In this document: one piece after another, positions 52,682-60,690 of the stretch
How positions within the stretch are numbered: position 1 is the first letter of the stretch
How the letters are laid out: each line of letters starts with the position of its first letter
NCBI RefSeq assembly: GCF_003350375.1
Contig: NZ_QQAR01000018.1
Span: 1-64,000, forward strand
DNA: 64,000 nt
Reading direction: 5' to 3'
Source: Flavobacterium sp. AG291
Lineage (GTDB): Bacteria; Bacteroidota; Bacteroidia; Flavobacteriales; Flavobacteriaceae
Position numbers and translations under genes: made by a program
The notes under the pieces: generated by a model
The model's database searches: none
The model's input: only the letters and a program-made list of their open reading frames with translations
What the model was told of the DNA's origin: nothing

Positions 52682-53625
52682 GACAAAGCCTAACCCTATT
52701 CATTACCCTATTATGCTTTGCCCCGTCATGGGGACAAAAGCCGGCAGAAATTGGCCTTATTACCGATAACGACCTCTATACTTCACCTATAAACGATCAG
52801 TACTACACTGCGGGAATGGAATTCTTTTACCGCTATCTTAGTGACACAGCAAACGATAAGCTGGCTAAAAAGATCTACGATTTCAGGGTAGGACAATATA
52901 TTTACAATCCGCAATCGGTACGTGCCGAAGATATCAACGTAAATGACAGACCTTTTGCCGGATATCTTTTCGGTGAATTTGGTATTAACTATTACTACAC
53001 TAACGAAAGTATACTCAAACTGAATGTTCAGGGCGGGGTGGTAGGACCGGAATCGGGAGCCGAAGAAGTGCAGCGCGGACTTCATAGCATGGTGGGTTAT
53101 CCAACGGTACGCGGATGGCAACATCAGATTACGACCACTATTGGCGCACAGGTTGGGGTTTATTACTCACACAAGATCCTGGAAAACCGCTTTCACGAAA
53201 AAGTCGATTTCCATCTCTTAGGCGAACTAAATCTCGGTACGATATGGAACAGTGCCAATGTGGGCGGAATGATGCGTATAAGCCTTAAAAACAACCTGCA
53301 TGCCATGTATGATTCGAGCCTGCACAATGCTGTACTCAACAAGGATAAAGAATCATACAAGCAGCACCGCGAACTTTTCCTGTACCTGAACCCCAATCTG
53401 CAATACATGCAGTATGATGCCACGATCGAAGGCAGCCATTTTAACGATACCAGCCCCGTAACTTTTCCGCTGATACCTTTCCGCTTTAATGCCGAAGTGG
53501 GTGTAAAATACCGTTACAACAACTGGAATTATTCCTATTCCTTTAATTACCGTGGCAAGGAACTTTCTAATAATGTAATTACAGGATTCTATTACGGATC
53601 GATACAGGTTTCGTATTTTCTATAA
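52678..53625 (+). CDS. LpxR-like outer-membrane lipid A deacylase (DUF2219)
   Basis: 315 aa, starting at a GTG that overlaps the mtgA stop. A signal peptide ends at SWGQ. The mature protein begins IGLITDNDLYTSPINDQYYTAG, with the N-D of the LpxR family active site (Asn-Asp-Lys-type motif near LITDND). Amphipathic beta strands alternate with aromatic girdles and end in an FYYGSIQVSYFL-like beta-barrel closing strand. LpxR removes the 3'-acyloxyacyl group of lipid A. The pairing with mtgA groups envelope functions. Confidence 0.85.
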   Translation: MRQSLTLFITLLCFAPSWGQKPAEIGLITDNDLYTSPINDQYYTAGMEFFYRYLSDTANDKLAKKIYDFRVGQYIYNPQSVRAEDINVNDRPFAGYLFGEFGINYYYTNESILKLNVQGGVVGPESGAEEVQRGLHSMVGYPTVRGWQHQITTTIGAQVGVYYSHKILENRFHEKVDFHLLGELNLGTIWNSANVGGMMRISLKNNLHAMYDSSLHNAVLNKDKESYKQHRELFLYLNPNLQYMQYDATIEGSHFNDTSPVTFPLIPFRFNAEVGVKYRYNNWNYSYSFNYRGKELSNNVITGFYYGSIQVSYFL

Positions 53626-53640
53626 GAAAGTCTTTGTGTT

Positions 53641-53740
53641 TTTAACCACCAGGAACACAACGAAGCATTAAGGACACAAAGCTTTGTGTCCCGTTAGCTA
53701 TCGGGATTGTGTAAAAATCTTTGTGAGCTTTGTGGTTAAA
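53641..53740. repeat. Nested inverted repeat, CTATCGGGA/ACAAAGCTTTGTG family, copy 1
   Basis: Outer arms TTTAACCAC (53641-53649) and GTGGTTAAA (53732-53740) enclose a perfect 20-bp palindrome, GGACACAAAGCTTTGTGTCC (53672-53691), and a GTTAGCTATCGGGAT segment. A relative lies at 59547-59619. Confidence 0.75.
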
Positions 53741-53758
53741 TTAGAGAAAAACAAAAAA

Positions 53759-53790
53759 AATCTATTACCACATTGCTGCAATAATAGATT
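53759..53790 (-). terminator. Terminator of the prolyl oligopeptidase gene
   Basis: AATCTATTA pairs with TAATAGATT across a 14-nt loop, with a T-run on the minus strand. Confidence 0.55.
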
Positions 53791-53845
53791 TTCAATTTTA
53801 TACTAAACTATTTAGTTCAAAGTTGTCGTACTGACCACTGACCAC

Positions 53846-55972
53846 TTACTTCTTCACATTCGGAGTAACACCCATGTTGTAAAGCGTAAATGCCTGAATG
53901 TCGCTGTACTCATCAATCATCTGTGCGATAGATTTTCCTGCTCCGTGCCCAGCCTTAACACCAATGCGAATCAATACCGGATTGTTACCTGTTTGTTTGT
54001 CCTGAAGCTCGGCGGCAAACTTAAAGCTGTGCGCCGGAACCACACGGTCATCATGGTCACCTGTAGTAACAAGTGTTGCAGGATACTGAACTCCTTTTCT
54101 AACATTATGTACCGGTGAATAGCCTTTCAGGTAGTTAAACATTTCGGGGTTGTCTTCGGCAGTACCGTAGTCATAAGCCCATCCTGCTCCTGCGGTAAAC
54201 GTATGGTAACGAAGCATATCAAGAACACCAACAGCCGGTAATGCTACTTTCATAAGGTCCGGGCGTTGTGTCATTGTAGCACCTACAAGCAGTCCACCGT
54301 TTGAACCGCCGCTAATCGCAAGGTAGCCTGACGAAGTATAGTTGTTTGCGATAAGGTATTCGCCTGCGGCAATAAAGTCGTCAAACACATTTTGTTTTTG
54401 TTGTTTGGTTCCGGCATCGTGCCATTTTTTACCATATTCTCCACCTCCGCGAAGGTTCGCTACAGCATAAATTCCGCCATTTTCCATCCATACAGCATTA
54501 GAGATGCTGAAGTTTGGTGTAAGGCTTATATTGAAACCACCATAACCATACAGTATCGTTGGGTTTTTGCCATCAAGCTTAAGGCCTTTTTTGTAGGTAA
54601 TGATCATCGGGATCTTAGTGCCGTCTTTAGAAGTATAAAATACCTGTTTCGATTCATATTCATCACTGTTGAAATCTACTTTTGGTCTTTGGTATAATTC
54701 CGATTTTCCTGATTTGGCATCGTATGAATAAATTGTTCCCGGTGTAGTGTAATTGGTAAAAGAATAATAAAGAGTCTTTTCTTCTTTCTTTCCGCCAAAG
54801 CCACCAGCCGTACCTAATCCCGGCAACGTGATATCGCGAACAAGCTTACCGTTATAGTCATATTGTTTTACTACCGATACGGCATCTTTCATGTAGGTGG
54901 CAAATATGAATCCTGAGCCGGTAGATGGCGAAAGTACATTCTCTGTTTCAGGGATAAGGTCTTTCCAGTTCTTCTGCTGCGGATTGGCGGCATCTACAGT
55001 TACTACTTTAATGTTTGGCGCATTATAATTGGTAGCGATGTACAATGTACTTCCGTTATTGTCTATAATATGACTGTCAGTATCAAAGTTGTTTGTAAGA
55101 GCTATGAATTTGCTGTTAGGTTTGGTCAGGTCTTTAATGTAAAGCTCATTACCTGAAGTAGCTTCCGATGCCGATACGATAAGGTAATGCATATCCTCGG
55201 TTACACCACCGCCTACATAACGCCTTTTAATATCATGTCCAAAAATTACTTTGTCTTCTTTTTGAGGTGTACCCAGTTTGTGGTAGTACAGTTTGTGCTG
55301 GTCGGTTTTAGCCGATAGTTCACTGCCTGTAGGCTTGTCATAGCTTGAGTAGTAAAAACCTTCGCTGCCGTACCATGAGATACCACTGAATTTTACATCT
55401 ACTAATGGTTCACCAATTAGCTTTTTGGTTTTGGTATCCATAACAAATACCTTGCGCCAGTCACTACCTCCTTCTGAGATGGAATATGCCATCAGGTCGC
55501 CTTTTTTGGTGAAATTAGTTCCGCCTAACGATGTAGTACCGTCTTTTGACAGGGTATTTGGATCAAGGAAAATTTCTTCCTTGCCATCTTTGCCTTTACG
55601 GTATAAAACCGACTGGTTCTGCAATCCGTTATTTCTGTAGTAATAGGTAAAATCGCCTTCTTTAAAAGGGGCACTTATCCTTTCATAATTCCATAGTTTT
55701 TCCAGTCGTGCGCGTATGGCAGCACGAAACGGAATCTGGGCTAAGTAATTAAAAGTAACTTCGTTCTCGGCTTTTACCCAGGCAGCGGTCTCTTCAGAGC
55801 GGTCATCTTCAAGCCAGCGGTAAGGGTCAGGAACTTTGTTTCCAAAATAAGTATCAACAACATCTCCCTTTTTAGTTACGGGATATTTAATAGTGGTTTT
55901 GCTATTTTCGTGCATCTGTGCATTTAAAGTCAGGCTGCAGGCTGCGGCCATAATTGTTACTGCTTTTTTCAT
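53846..55972 (-). CDS. Secreted prolyl oligopeptidase (S9A)
   Basis: 708 aa with a signal peptide (MKKAVTIMAAACSLTLNAQ). A beta-propeller gate (about 95-430) is followed by the hydrolase domain. The triad: Ser in AISGGSNGGLLVG, Asp in GDHDDRVVPAHS, His in GVKAGHGAGKS. NLRGGGEYGKKWHDAGTKQQ is a family hallmark. It cleaves short peptides after proline. A -7 element TATTTTTG (55991-55998) is 18 bp upstream. Confidence 0.95.
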   Translation of the reverse strand: MKKAVTIMAAACSLTLNAQMHENSKTTIKYPVTKKGDVVDTYFGNKVPDPYRWLEDDRSEETAAWVKAENEVTFNYLAQIPFRAAIRARLEKLWNYERISAPFKEGDFTYYYRNNGLQNQSVLYRKGKDGKEEIFLDPNTLSKDGTTSLGGTNFTKKGDLMAYSISEGGSDWRKVFVMDTKTKKLIGEPLVDVKFSGISWYGSEGFYYSSYDKPTGSELSAKTDQHKLYYHKLGTPQKEDKVIFGHDIKRRYVGGGVTEDMHYLIVSASEATSGNELYIKDLTKPNSKFIALTNNFDTDSHIIDNNGSTLYIATNYNAPNIKVVTVDAANPQQKNWKDLIPETENVLSPSTGSGFIFATYMKDAVSVVKQYDYNGKLVRDITLPGLGTAGGFGGKKEEKTLYYSFTNYTTPGTIYSYDAKSGKSELYQRPKVDFNSDEYESKQVFYTSKDGTKIPMIITYKKGLKLDGKNPTILYGYGGFNISLTPNFSISNAVWMENGGIYAVANLRGGGEYGKKWHDAGTKQQKQNVFDDFIAAGEYLIANNYTSSGYLAISGGSNGGLLVGATMTQRPDLMKVALPAVGVLDMLRYHTFTAGAGWAYDYGTAEDNPEMFNYLKGYSPVHNVRKGVQYPATLVTTGDHDDRVVPAHSFKFAAELQDKQTGNNPVLIRIGVKAGHGAGKSIAQMIDEYSDIQAFTLYNMGVTPNVKK

Positions 55973-55990
55973 TTAATTGTGATTGATACA

Positions 55991-55998
55991 CAAAAATA
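55991..55998 (-). promoter_or_regulatory. -7 element for prolyl oligopeptidase
   Basis: TATTTTTG on the minus strand, 18 bp before the ATG at 55972. Confidence 0.45.
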
Positions 55999-56012
55999 GC
56001 AAAATCAGTTTC

Positions 56013-56390
56013 TTAAGTAGTAAACAAAGGCTTGTATTTTACCCTGTGTTTATACAATAAGATAGCATTTAACACTACCACCAGTAATGCAGTGCCTATG
56101 CCCGGAATGTCCAAGAAAAGGTGGAATAACAGGATGTTGAGCGATAACGGAATCAGTAGCAGCATGGCAAAAGGCACCCATATTTTACAAATAAGAAGGA
56201 AACCGATAATGATTTCAAAGATGGCGACCAGTGTTAGTACATAACCTGTATCTGCAAGAGATGCCATAAAGGCGCCCGCTTCAGGTGAGGGCTGTGGTAA
56301 CGGAATAAAAGTGTAGATTTTGTTTGCTCCAAAAACAATCAGGATAAGCCCAAGCAATACCCTTACAATTTGAGTAAATTTTGAATTCAT
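56013..56390 (-). CDS. DoxX-family membrane protein
   Basis: 125 aa with four membrane segments. The start, RVLLGLILIVFGANKIYTFI, is the usual DoxX N-terminal helix, followed by AILFEIIIGFLL-like helices. Role may involve redox or membrane quinone handling; no specific partner is visible. A short gap with a dispersed repeat lies upstream. Confidence 0.85.
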   Translation of the reverse strand: MNSKFTQIVRVLLGLILIVFGANKIYTFIPLPQPSPEAGAFMASLADTGYVLTLVAIFEIIIGFLLICKIWVPFAMLLLIPLSLNILLFHLFLDIPGIGTALLVVVLNAILLYKHRVKYKPLFTT

Positions 56391-56492
56391 AGGCTAAAAG
56401 AATTTTAATTTAAAAATAAATTAGAGGCTTCTTTAAAGTTAATGAATTTATTATTAGGAATTTAACAAAAATCAATGGAGTGTGAAAAGAAT

Positions 56493-56526
56493 ACCCCTCT
56501 TCAAAGAAGAGGGGCTAGGGGTGAGG
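56493..56526. repeat. Dispersed repeat, GAGAGGGGCTGGGGGTGAGG family, copy 3
   Basis: ACCCCTCTTCAAAGAAGAGG then GGCTAGGGGTGAGG. It has the same hairpin plus tail plan as the copies at 23582 and 35293, with two base-paired changes that keep the stem. Confidence 0.7.
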
Positions 56527-56532
56527 AAATAT

Positions 56533-57096
56533 TTATTCAATAGTTACCGGAAAAACCACTTCGGCATCAGTGCTTCCGCCAGCATTAGTGATAATTCCAT
56601 CGGCAACACCTTCTGCATCTTTGTTAGGTTCGTGTCTAAGAGTTACCGTCAGGTTGCCCGTTGCTGCATTAGCATTCGCAGTATATTTAAACTTCAGCCC
56701 AATCGGTTTACCATTAACGTCAGTGTCGTTATAGGTAAAAGTACCAAGACCGGTTTGAGAATAGAATATCTGGTGTTCATGGCCTTCTTCAAATATCTCT
56801 TCGGTAATGTTACCTGCCGGAGTTTCCAGTTCGTTAAGGAAAGTTATGGTTCCGTTATAAGCAGTACCTGTTACAAAGTTACCAGAAACAGTCACTATAG
56901 GTGCATTCGGTCCGTCGCCATCAAGATCACGTGAAGTAAGTACTATTGGTGTCCCTCCTGCTTCAGGTGTAAAGGTTGCTGTAACGGTAGTGATCACTTC
57001 TTCTTCATTTACAATTTTAGCCGTATCGTCGCTGCTGCATGAAGAGAAAGAGATGATTGTAATTAGTGCCAAAGCCGAAATTCTTAGGTTTTTCAT
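56533..57096 (-). CDS. Lipoprotein paired with TonB receptor
   Basis: 187 aa. The lipobox ITIISFSSCSSDD puts the acylated Cys near residue 20. The mature part is beta-rich with GTITFLNELETPAGNITEEI, then EEGHEHQIFYSQTGLGTFTY, then LTVTLRHEPNKDAEG. Similar small lipoproteins accompany TonB receptors in Flavobacteria. The GHEHQ motif, near residues 105-109, could bind metal. Eighteen bp after the receptor gene, so probably the last gene of that operon. Confidence 0.75.
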   Translation of the reverse strand: MKNLRISALALITIISFSSCSSDDTAKIVNEEEVITTVTATFTPEAGGTPIVLTSRDLDGDGPNAPIVTVSGNFVTGTAYNGTITFLNELETPAGNITEEIFEEGHEHQIFYSQTGLGTFTYNDTDVNGKPIGLKFKYTANANAATGNLTVTLRHEPNKDAEGVADGIITNAGGSTDAEVVFPVTIE

Positions 57097-57114
57097 TTTG
57101 ATAGAATTTATTGA

Positions 57115-59499
57115 TTAATAATTGAATTTTAACTGTAATTGAAAGTTGCGCCCGATATCATCGGTGTATAGTCGCTGGCGATTCAGGTAATCGCGGTAAG
57201 CATGATTGAAAATATTGAGAACTGAAAAGTTGATTGCCAAACCTGTATTGGCAAATGTTTTAAATGTCATACCTGTGCTAAAATGAAACAGGCTGTAGCC
57301 TTTAGGCGGAGTGCTTATGTCAACCAGCGTATCCACAAATTCCCCATTTACAGGCAGCTGAACGGTAAAGTTGTTGTTTGGGTAACGCTTTTGGGTAAAA
57401 ACCGATTCGTTACGTATTTCTGCAAAAAAGTTATGCCAGTTATCCTGATTGTAGCGAATACTGTTCACCAGGTTCAATGGCGGCATTTCTATAAGTGGCA
57501 GGTCGTTTGTAATGTCCTGTCCATAAATATAAGCTCCGCTAAAAGTATGCTGCCAGTGCTTGCTTATTTTCCAGTTGGTATGCAGGTCAAGCCCGGCCAT
57601 AAGGGCATCGGTCTGTTTGTACTCATACACAGGGAAAGCACCTCTGGTGGTATATTCTATATCTGTAGGCGACTGATAAATAAAATTGTTTATCATGTTC
57701 AGGTACGGAGTAGCCTCAAACGTAAAAGTTCCATGTGTTTTAAGCAGGGTAGTCGATAGTTTGTACGATTCCTCTTTTTGAATGCCCAGATTACCCAGTT
57801 CAATCGTTCCGGTAGAGTGGTGCAGCCCATCACTAAACAGTTCCGAAGGATTAGGGTTACGCATTGCCAGTCCGGCATTCGCCAAAAGCTGATAGTGGCT
57901 GTTCAAATGCTTGCGGATACCAAGGCTTGCCGAAATATTATGAAAGGTAAATTCGGGAGCGGTAAGCAACTGCGTTCCGGCATCGGCAACAATGAATTTA
58001 TCATAAACCCCATCGTAGCCAAGACTGGTCCATCTCGATTTCTGGTAGTATTTTGAAGCTAGCATATGAGAGTAATCATAGCGCAATCCGGCCTCTCCTG
58101 TAAAGCTGTCGGAAAAGGCATAACTGGCAATCCCATAAGCACCTGCATCGGTTTTTTTGTAATTAGGAATTAGCGGACGTATTCCCGTATCAGGATTGGC
58201 GGTATTATCCTGTGTCGAAAAGCTGGCCCCGGTTTTTATGGTAAGAGCTTCTATTTCCTTTTTCCAATCGGCCTGTGCCGAATGGGTAGCCAAAGTAAGG
58301 TCGAGTGCAGGTTTGTCGGTATATACGCCTCTACGAATGTCATATTCCTTACGGCTGTTGTGCTGAAAAGCATATTGTACCGAGAGGCTCGAATTGTTAC
58401 TGAAACGCTTGTTGAAATTCATTTTTGCTAAATGGTGTACCACATCCTGTTTCGGAGCATCAATGTCATACGTAAAAGGTTCAATTACGGCAGGTTGCTT
58501 ACTATTAATGGCGCGAACCAGGTCGGAAATACTGCCAATATGCATCGCCTTTGCAATACCTATCTCAGCATCATAAAGACTATAGTAGGCCGAAATATCA
58601 TAGCTATCGCCAATGTACTTCAGGTCGCCTGCAAAATTGTTTTCGCGGTTGCCTGTGTTTGATAAAACATAATCCGGACTCTGCCTGTCGCCAAAGTATT
58701 TAAAAGTTCCTGCCGCGTTCCATGCCCAGCCCTGTTCAGCACCTTTATGCAGGCTGGAAGATATGCTTCCGCCACGCCCATTGGATGCCGCATTAATAAT
58801 AGTCTTACCAAACAAGGTGTCTTTCAGTACCGAAACAGGTTCTACCAATACAAGTCCTCCAATGGCATCACCGCCATATTGCAGGGCATTGGCTCCTTTA
58901 ATAACCGAGATCTTTCCTGCTGCATTAATATCCAGATTAGGAGCGTGTTCCGTACCCCATTGCTGGTCTTCCAGTCGAACGTTGTTAGAGATTACCGGTA
59001 CCCTGCTGCTGTGCAGCCCGTTAATTACTGGCTTCACGATAGTATTCCCTGTTTTCAGGCTGTATACCCCTGCTACTTCCTTAAGTGCATCACCTAACGA
59101 AGCATTGCTGTATTTCTCGATGGTTTCCGTTTTAAGCCGCTCTTCACGAATCGTGTTTTTAGGAATAGCATTGTTTTCCGTAAGTACGACCTCCTGAAGC
59201 TGGGTTGACTCCGGTTTGAGTTTTACATCAAAGCGCAGGCGTTCATGTACTGTTACAAGGGTATCAATAGTTTTAAATCCGATATAGGAAACTACAATGC
59301 GGTGCTCCCCTGACGGAACGTTATGTATCTCATAACTGCCGTCGGTACTGCTTATGGCATGAAGCTGTTCGATATGGATATGTGCCCCGTCAAGAGGGGT
59401 GTTCTTGTTAGTAGATACGTTTCCGCTAATGGTATTTTGGGAATACGCGCACAGTGTTCCTGCCATAAATACAGACAGAAGGATATAGTAAAATCGCAT
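57115..59499 (-). CDS. TonB-dependent outer-membrane receptor
   Basis: 794 aa. A signal peptide (about 1-21, ending AYSQ) is followed by a CarboxypepD_reg-like domain (about 22-100), a plug (about 115-230, with SLGDALKEVAGVYSLKTG and VIKGANALQYGGDAIGG), and a 22-strand barrel ending in an FQLQLKFNY closing strand. It imports a substrate with TonB energy. The neighbouring His-rich protein suggests a metal, most likely zinc or copper; this is inference. The gap upstream holds a palindromic repeat. Confidence 0.9.
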   Translation of the reverse strand: MRFYYILLSVFMAGTLCAYSQNTISGNVSTNKNTPLDGAHIHIEQLHAISSTDGSYEIHNVPSGEHRIVVSYIGFKTIDTLVTVHERLRFDVKLKPESTQLQEVVLTENNAIPKNTIREERLKTETIEKYSNASLGDALKEVAGVYSLKTGNTIVKPVINGLHSSRVPVISNNVRLEDQQWGTEHAPNLDINAAGKISVIKGANALQYGGDAIGGLVLVEPVSVLKDTLFGKTIINAASNGRGGSISSSLHKGAEQGWAWNAAGTFKYFGDRQSPDYVLSNTGNRENNFAGDLKYIGDSYDISAYYSLYDAEIGIAKAMHIGSISDLVRAINSKQPAVIEPFTYDIDAPKQDVVHHLAKMNFNKRFSNNSSLSVQYAFQHNSRKEYDIRRGVYTDKPALDLTLATHSAQADWKKEIEALTIKTGASFSTQDNTANPDTGIRPLIPNYKKTDAGAYGIASYAFSDSFTGEAGLRYDYSHMLASKYYQKSRWTSLGYDGVYDKFIVADAGTQLLTAPEFTFHNISASLGIRKHLNSHYQLLANAGLAMRNPNPSELFSDGLHHSTGTIELGNLGIQKEESYKLSTTLLKTHGTFTFEATPYLNMINNFIYQSPTDIEYTTRGAFPVYEYKQTDALMAGLDLHTNWKISKHWQHTFSGAYIYGQDITNDLPLIEMPPLNLVNSIRYNQDNWHNFFAEIRNESVFTQKRYPNNNFTVQLPVNGEFVDTLVDISTPPKGYSLFHFSTGMTFKTFANTGLAINFSVLNIFNHAYRDYLNRQRLYTDDIGRNFQLQLKFNY

Positions 59500-59546
59500 G
59501 GTAATGTTATTCAGAAATGAATAATTGAGTATTTGGCTGAATTATA

Positions 59547-59619
59547 CCACAAAGTTCACAAAGTTGAAAATGCACAATCCCGATAGCTATCGGGACACAA
59601 AGCTTTGTGAACTTTGTGG
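59547..59619. repeat. Nested inverted repeat, CTATCGGGA/ACAAAGCTTTGTG family, copy 2
   Basis: A perfect 17-bp inverted repeat, CCACAAAGTTCACAAAG (59547-59563) with CTTTGTGAACTTTGTGG (59603-59619), encloses the 18-bp palindrome TCCCGATAGCTATCGGGA (59578-59595). It lies inside the presumed His-rich/TonB transcript. Confidence 0.8.
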
Positions 59620-59680
59620 AAACCCTTAGTGGTCCTAGTGGTTAAATGCACTACAATTAAATCTTTGAGGGATAATATAA

Positions 59681-60022
59681 CTATACCAGGGTAGGCGGCC
59701 CCCTGTGCGAAAACAAGCTTCCGGCAAATGCCGAAGAGGTATTTTCAATGCTGTTAAAGCGATATGGTATTTCCCTGAAAGGAAAATCGAGCCTTAAGCA
59801 GAATTGCTGCGACTGTATAAAGTAATCAAAATGGAAATCACAGACAGAACAATCCTCATCTTCGTGCTCGTGGTGCGCACTAAATTGCTTGCCTTCTTTC
59901 TTTAGCTCATTATGCTCATAGACAGTATGGGTATGGCTAAAGGCATGAAAAGACTGGTAGGCAATAGTGAGCTGCACTAATGCCATCAGGGCCAGGTTAA
60001 ATATGGCGAACTTTCTTTTCAT
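59681..60022 (-). CDS. His-rich exported protein, putative metal handler
   Basis: 113 aa. A signal or anchor (KRKFAIFNLALMALVQLTIA) is followed by an extracytoplasmic His-rich part: HAFSHTHTVYEHNEL, then AHHEHEDEDCSVCDFHFDY with a CxxC pair near residues 58-61. These look like metal ligands (zinc, copper or nickel). It lies upstream of the TonB receptor gene on the same strand and starts directly under a promoter with a perfect operator-like palindrome. I do not know a named family. Confidence 0.7.
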   Translation of the reverse strand: MKRKFAIFNLALMALVQLTIAYQSFHAFSHTHTVYEHNELKKEGKQFSAHHEHEDEDCSVCDFHFDYFIQSQQFCLRLDFPFREIPYRFNSIENTSSAFAGSLFSHRGPPTLV

Positions 60023-60027
60023 TACTG

Positions 60028-60073
60028 CAAATGTATAAAAAGAATTTCATTAATTGCAATAAAGTTGCAATTA
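60028..60073 (-). promoter_or_regulatory. Promoter and operator-like palindrome for the metal operon
   Basis: TACATTTG (minus strand, 60028-60035) is a perfect -7, 5 bp from the ATG. TAATTGCAA-N5-TTGCAATTA (60051-60073) is a perfect 9-bp inverted repeat. Its TTG at 60057-60059 is 21 bp from the -7, exactly where the -33 element should be, so a repressor bound there would block the promoter. Confidence 0.65.
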
Positions 60074-60093
60074 GGGTGATTTTAACTGTTGCC

Positions 60094-60119
60094 TGTCATT
60101 TCGACGAAGGAGAAATCTC
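60094..60119. repeat. Dispersed repeat, GAAATCTC family, copy 3
   Basis: TGTCATTTCGACGAAGGAGA then AATCTC; its end overlaps the stop of the downstream minus-strand gene. Confidence 0.6.
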
Positions 60120-60531
60120 AATGTTTATGTAGCTTCCGTAAAGTATTGATGGCGTAAATAAGACCAATGGAAGCTTTTCCTGTTTCAAATTGAAAAGTAA
60201 TTGAGTTATTATTTATTGTTATTATCTTGAAATCGGATAAATCGGGTTTATTAATGTCACCTTTAAAAAGGCCATAGTCAGTACTTTGTATTTCTGTAAT
60301 AAGAGTCTGTTTACTGTTTCCAATTGATGTTTCAATTATCCTTCGTGTAGTAACAAGTGTTTTAGCAACTTCGCTTTCGATAAGAAAAACAGGCAATTCT
60401 TCACTATCTAAATCAAAGCCTTCAGCTTCAGGTGTTGAAATGATTTTTGAATACAGCCATGTTTCCGGATGCATAGCATGTCGTTTAATAGCAGCGATGG
60501 TTATGTTGTAGAGAGATTTGTGGGTTTTCAT
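60118..60531 (-). CDS. Hypothetical protein (137 aa)
   Basis: No family recognised. Soluble, mixed alpha/beta; N-terminus MKTHKSLYNITIAAIKRHAMHPET is helical. No signal peptide. The start at 60531 is the only good Met. Its 3' end abuts a dispersed repeat and its 5' end a second palindromic repeat (60557-60632), so it is isolated between repeats. Confidence 0.55.
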   Translation of the reverse strand: MKTHKSLYNITIAAIKRHAMHPETWLYSKIISTPEAEGFDLDSEELPVFLIESEVAKTLVTTRRIIETSIGNSKQTLITEIQSTDYGLFKGDINKPDLSDFKIITINNNSITFQFETGKASIGLIYAINTLRKLHKH

Positions 60532-60556
60532 GACAACAAATTTACATGTTAACAGT

Positions 60557-60632
60557 CATTGCGAGGAGGTACGACGAAGCAATCTAAAAAAGATTGCCAC
60601 ACTTCACAGCGTTCCGCTCGCAATAACATAGA
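60557..60632. repeat. Palindromic intergenic repeat
   Basis: ATTGCGAGGAGGTACGACGA, AGCAATCT, then AGATTGCC and GCTCGCAAT further on: arms ATTGCGAG/CTCGCAAT and GCAATCT/AGATTGC form a nested stem. Related to the decayed segment near 333-350. Confidence 0.65.
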
Positions 60633-60639
60633 AAACAAA

Positions 60640-60667
60640 AACCCCCACAATTCTCATTGCAGGGGTT
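60640..60667 (-). terminator. asd terminator
   Basis: AACCCC pairs with GGGGTT; the minus strand continues into TTTTTG. Confidence 0.6.
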
Positions 60668-60690
60668 CTATATCAATTTATCTTCTAAGA

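Noticed and set aside
60557..60632. Possible insertion-sequence terminal repeat
   Set aside because: No transposase gene in the window; it fits the short palindromic repeat pattern seen elsewhere.
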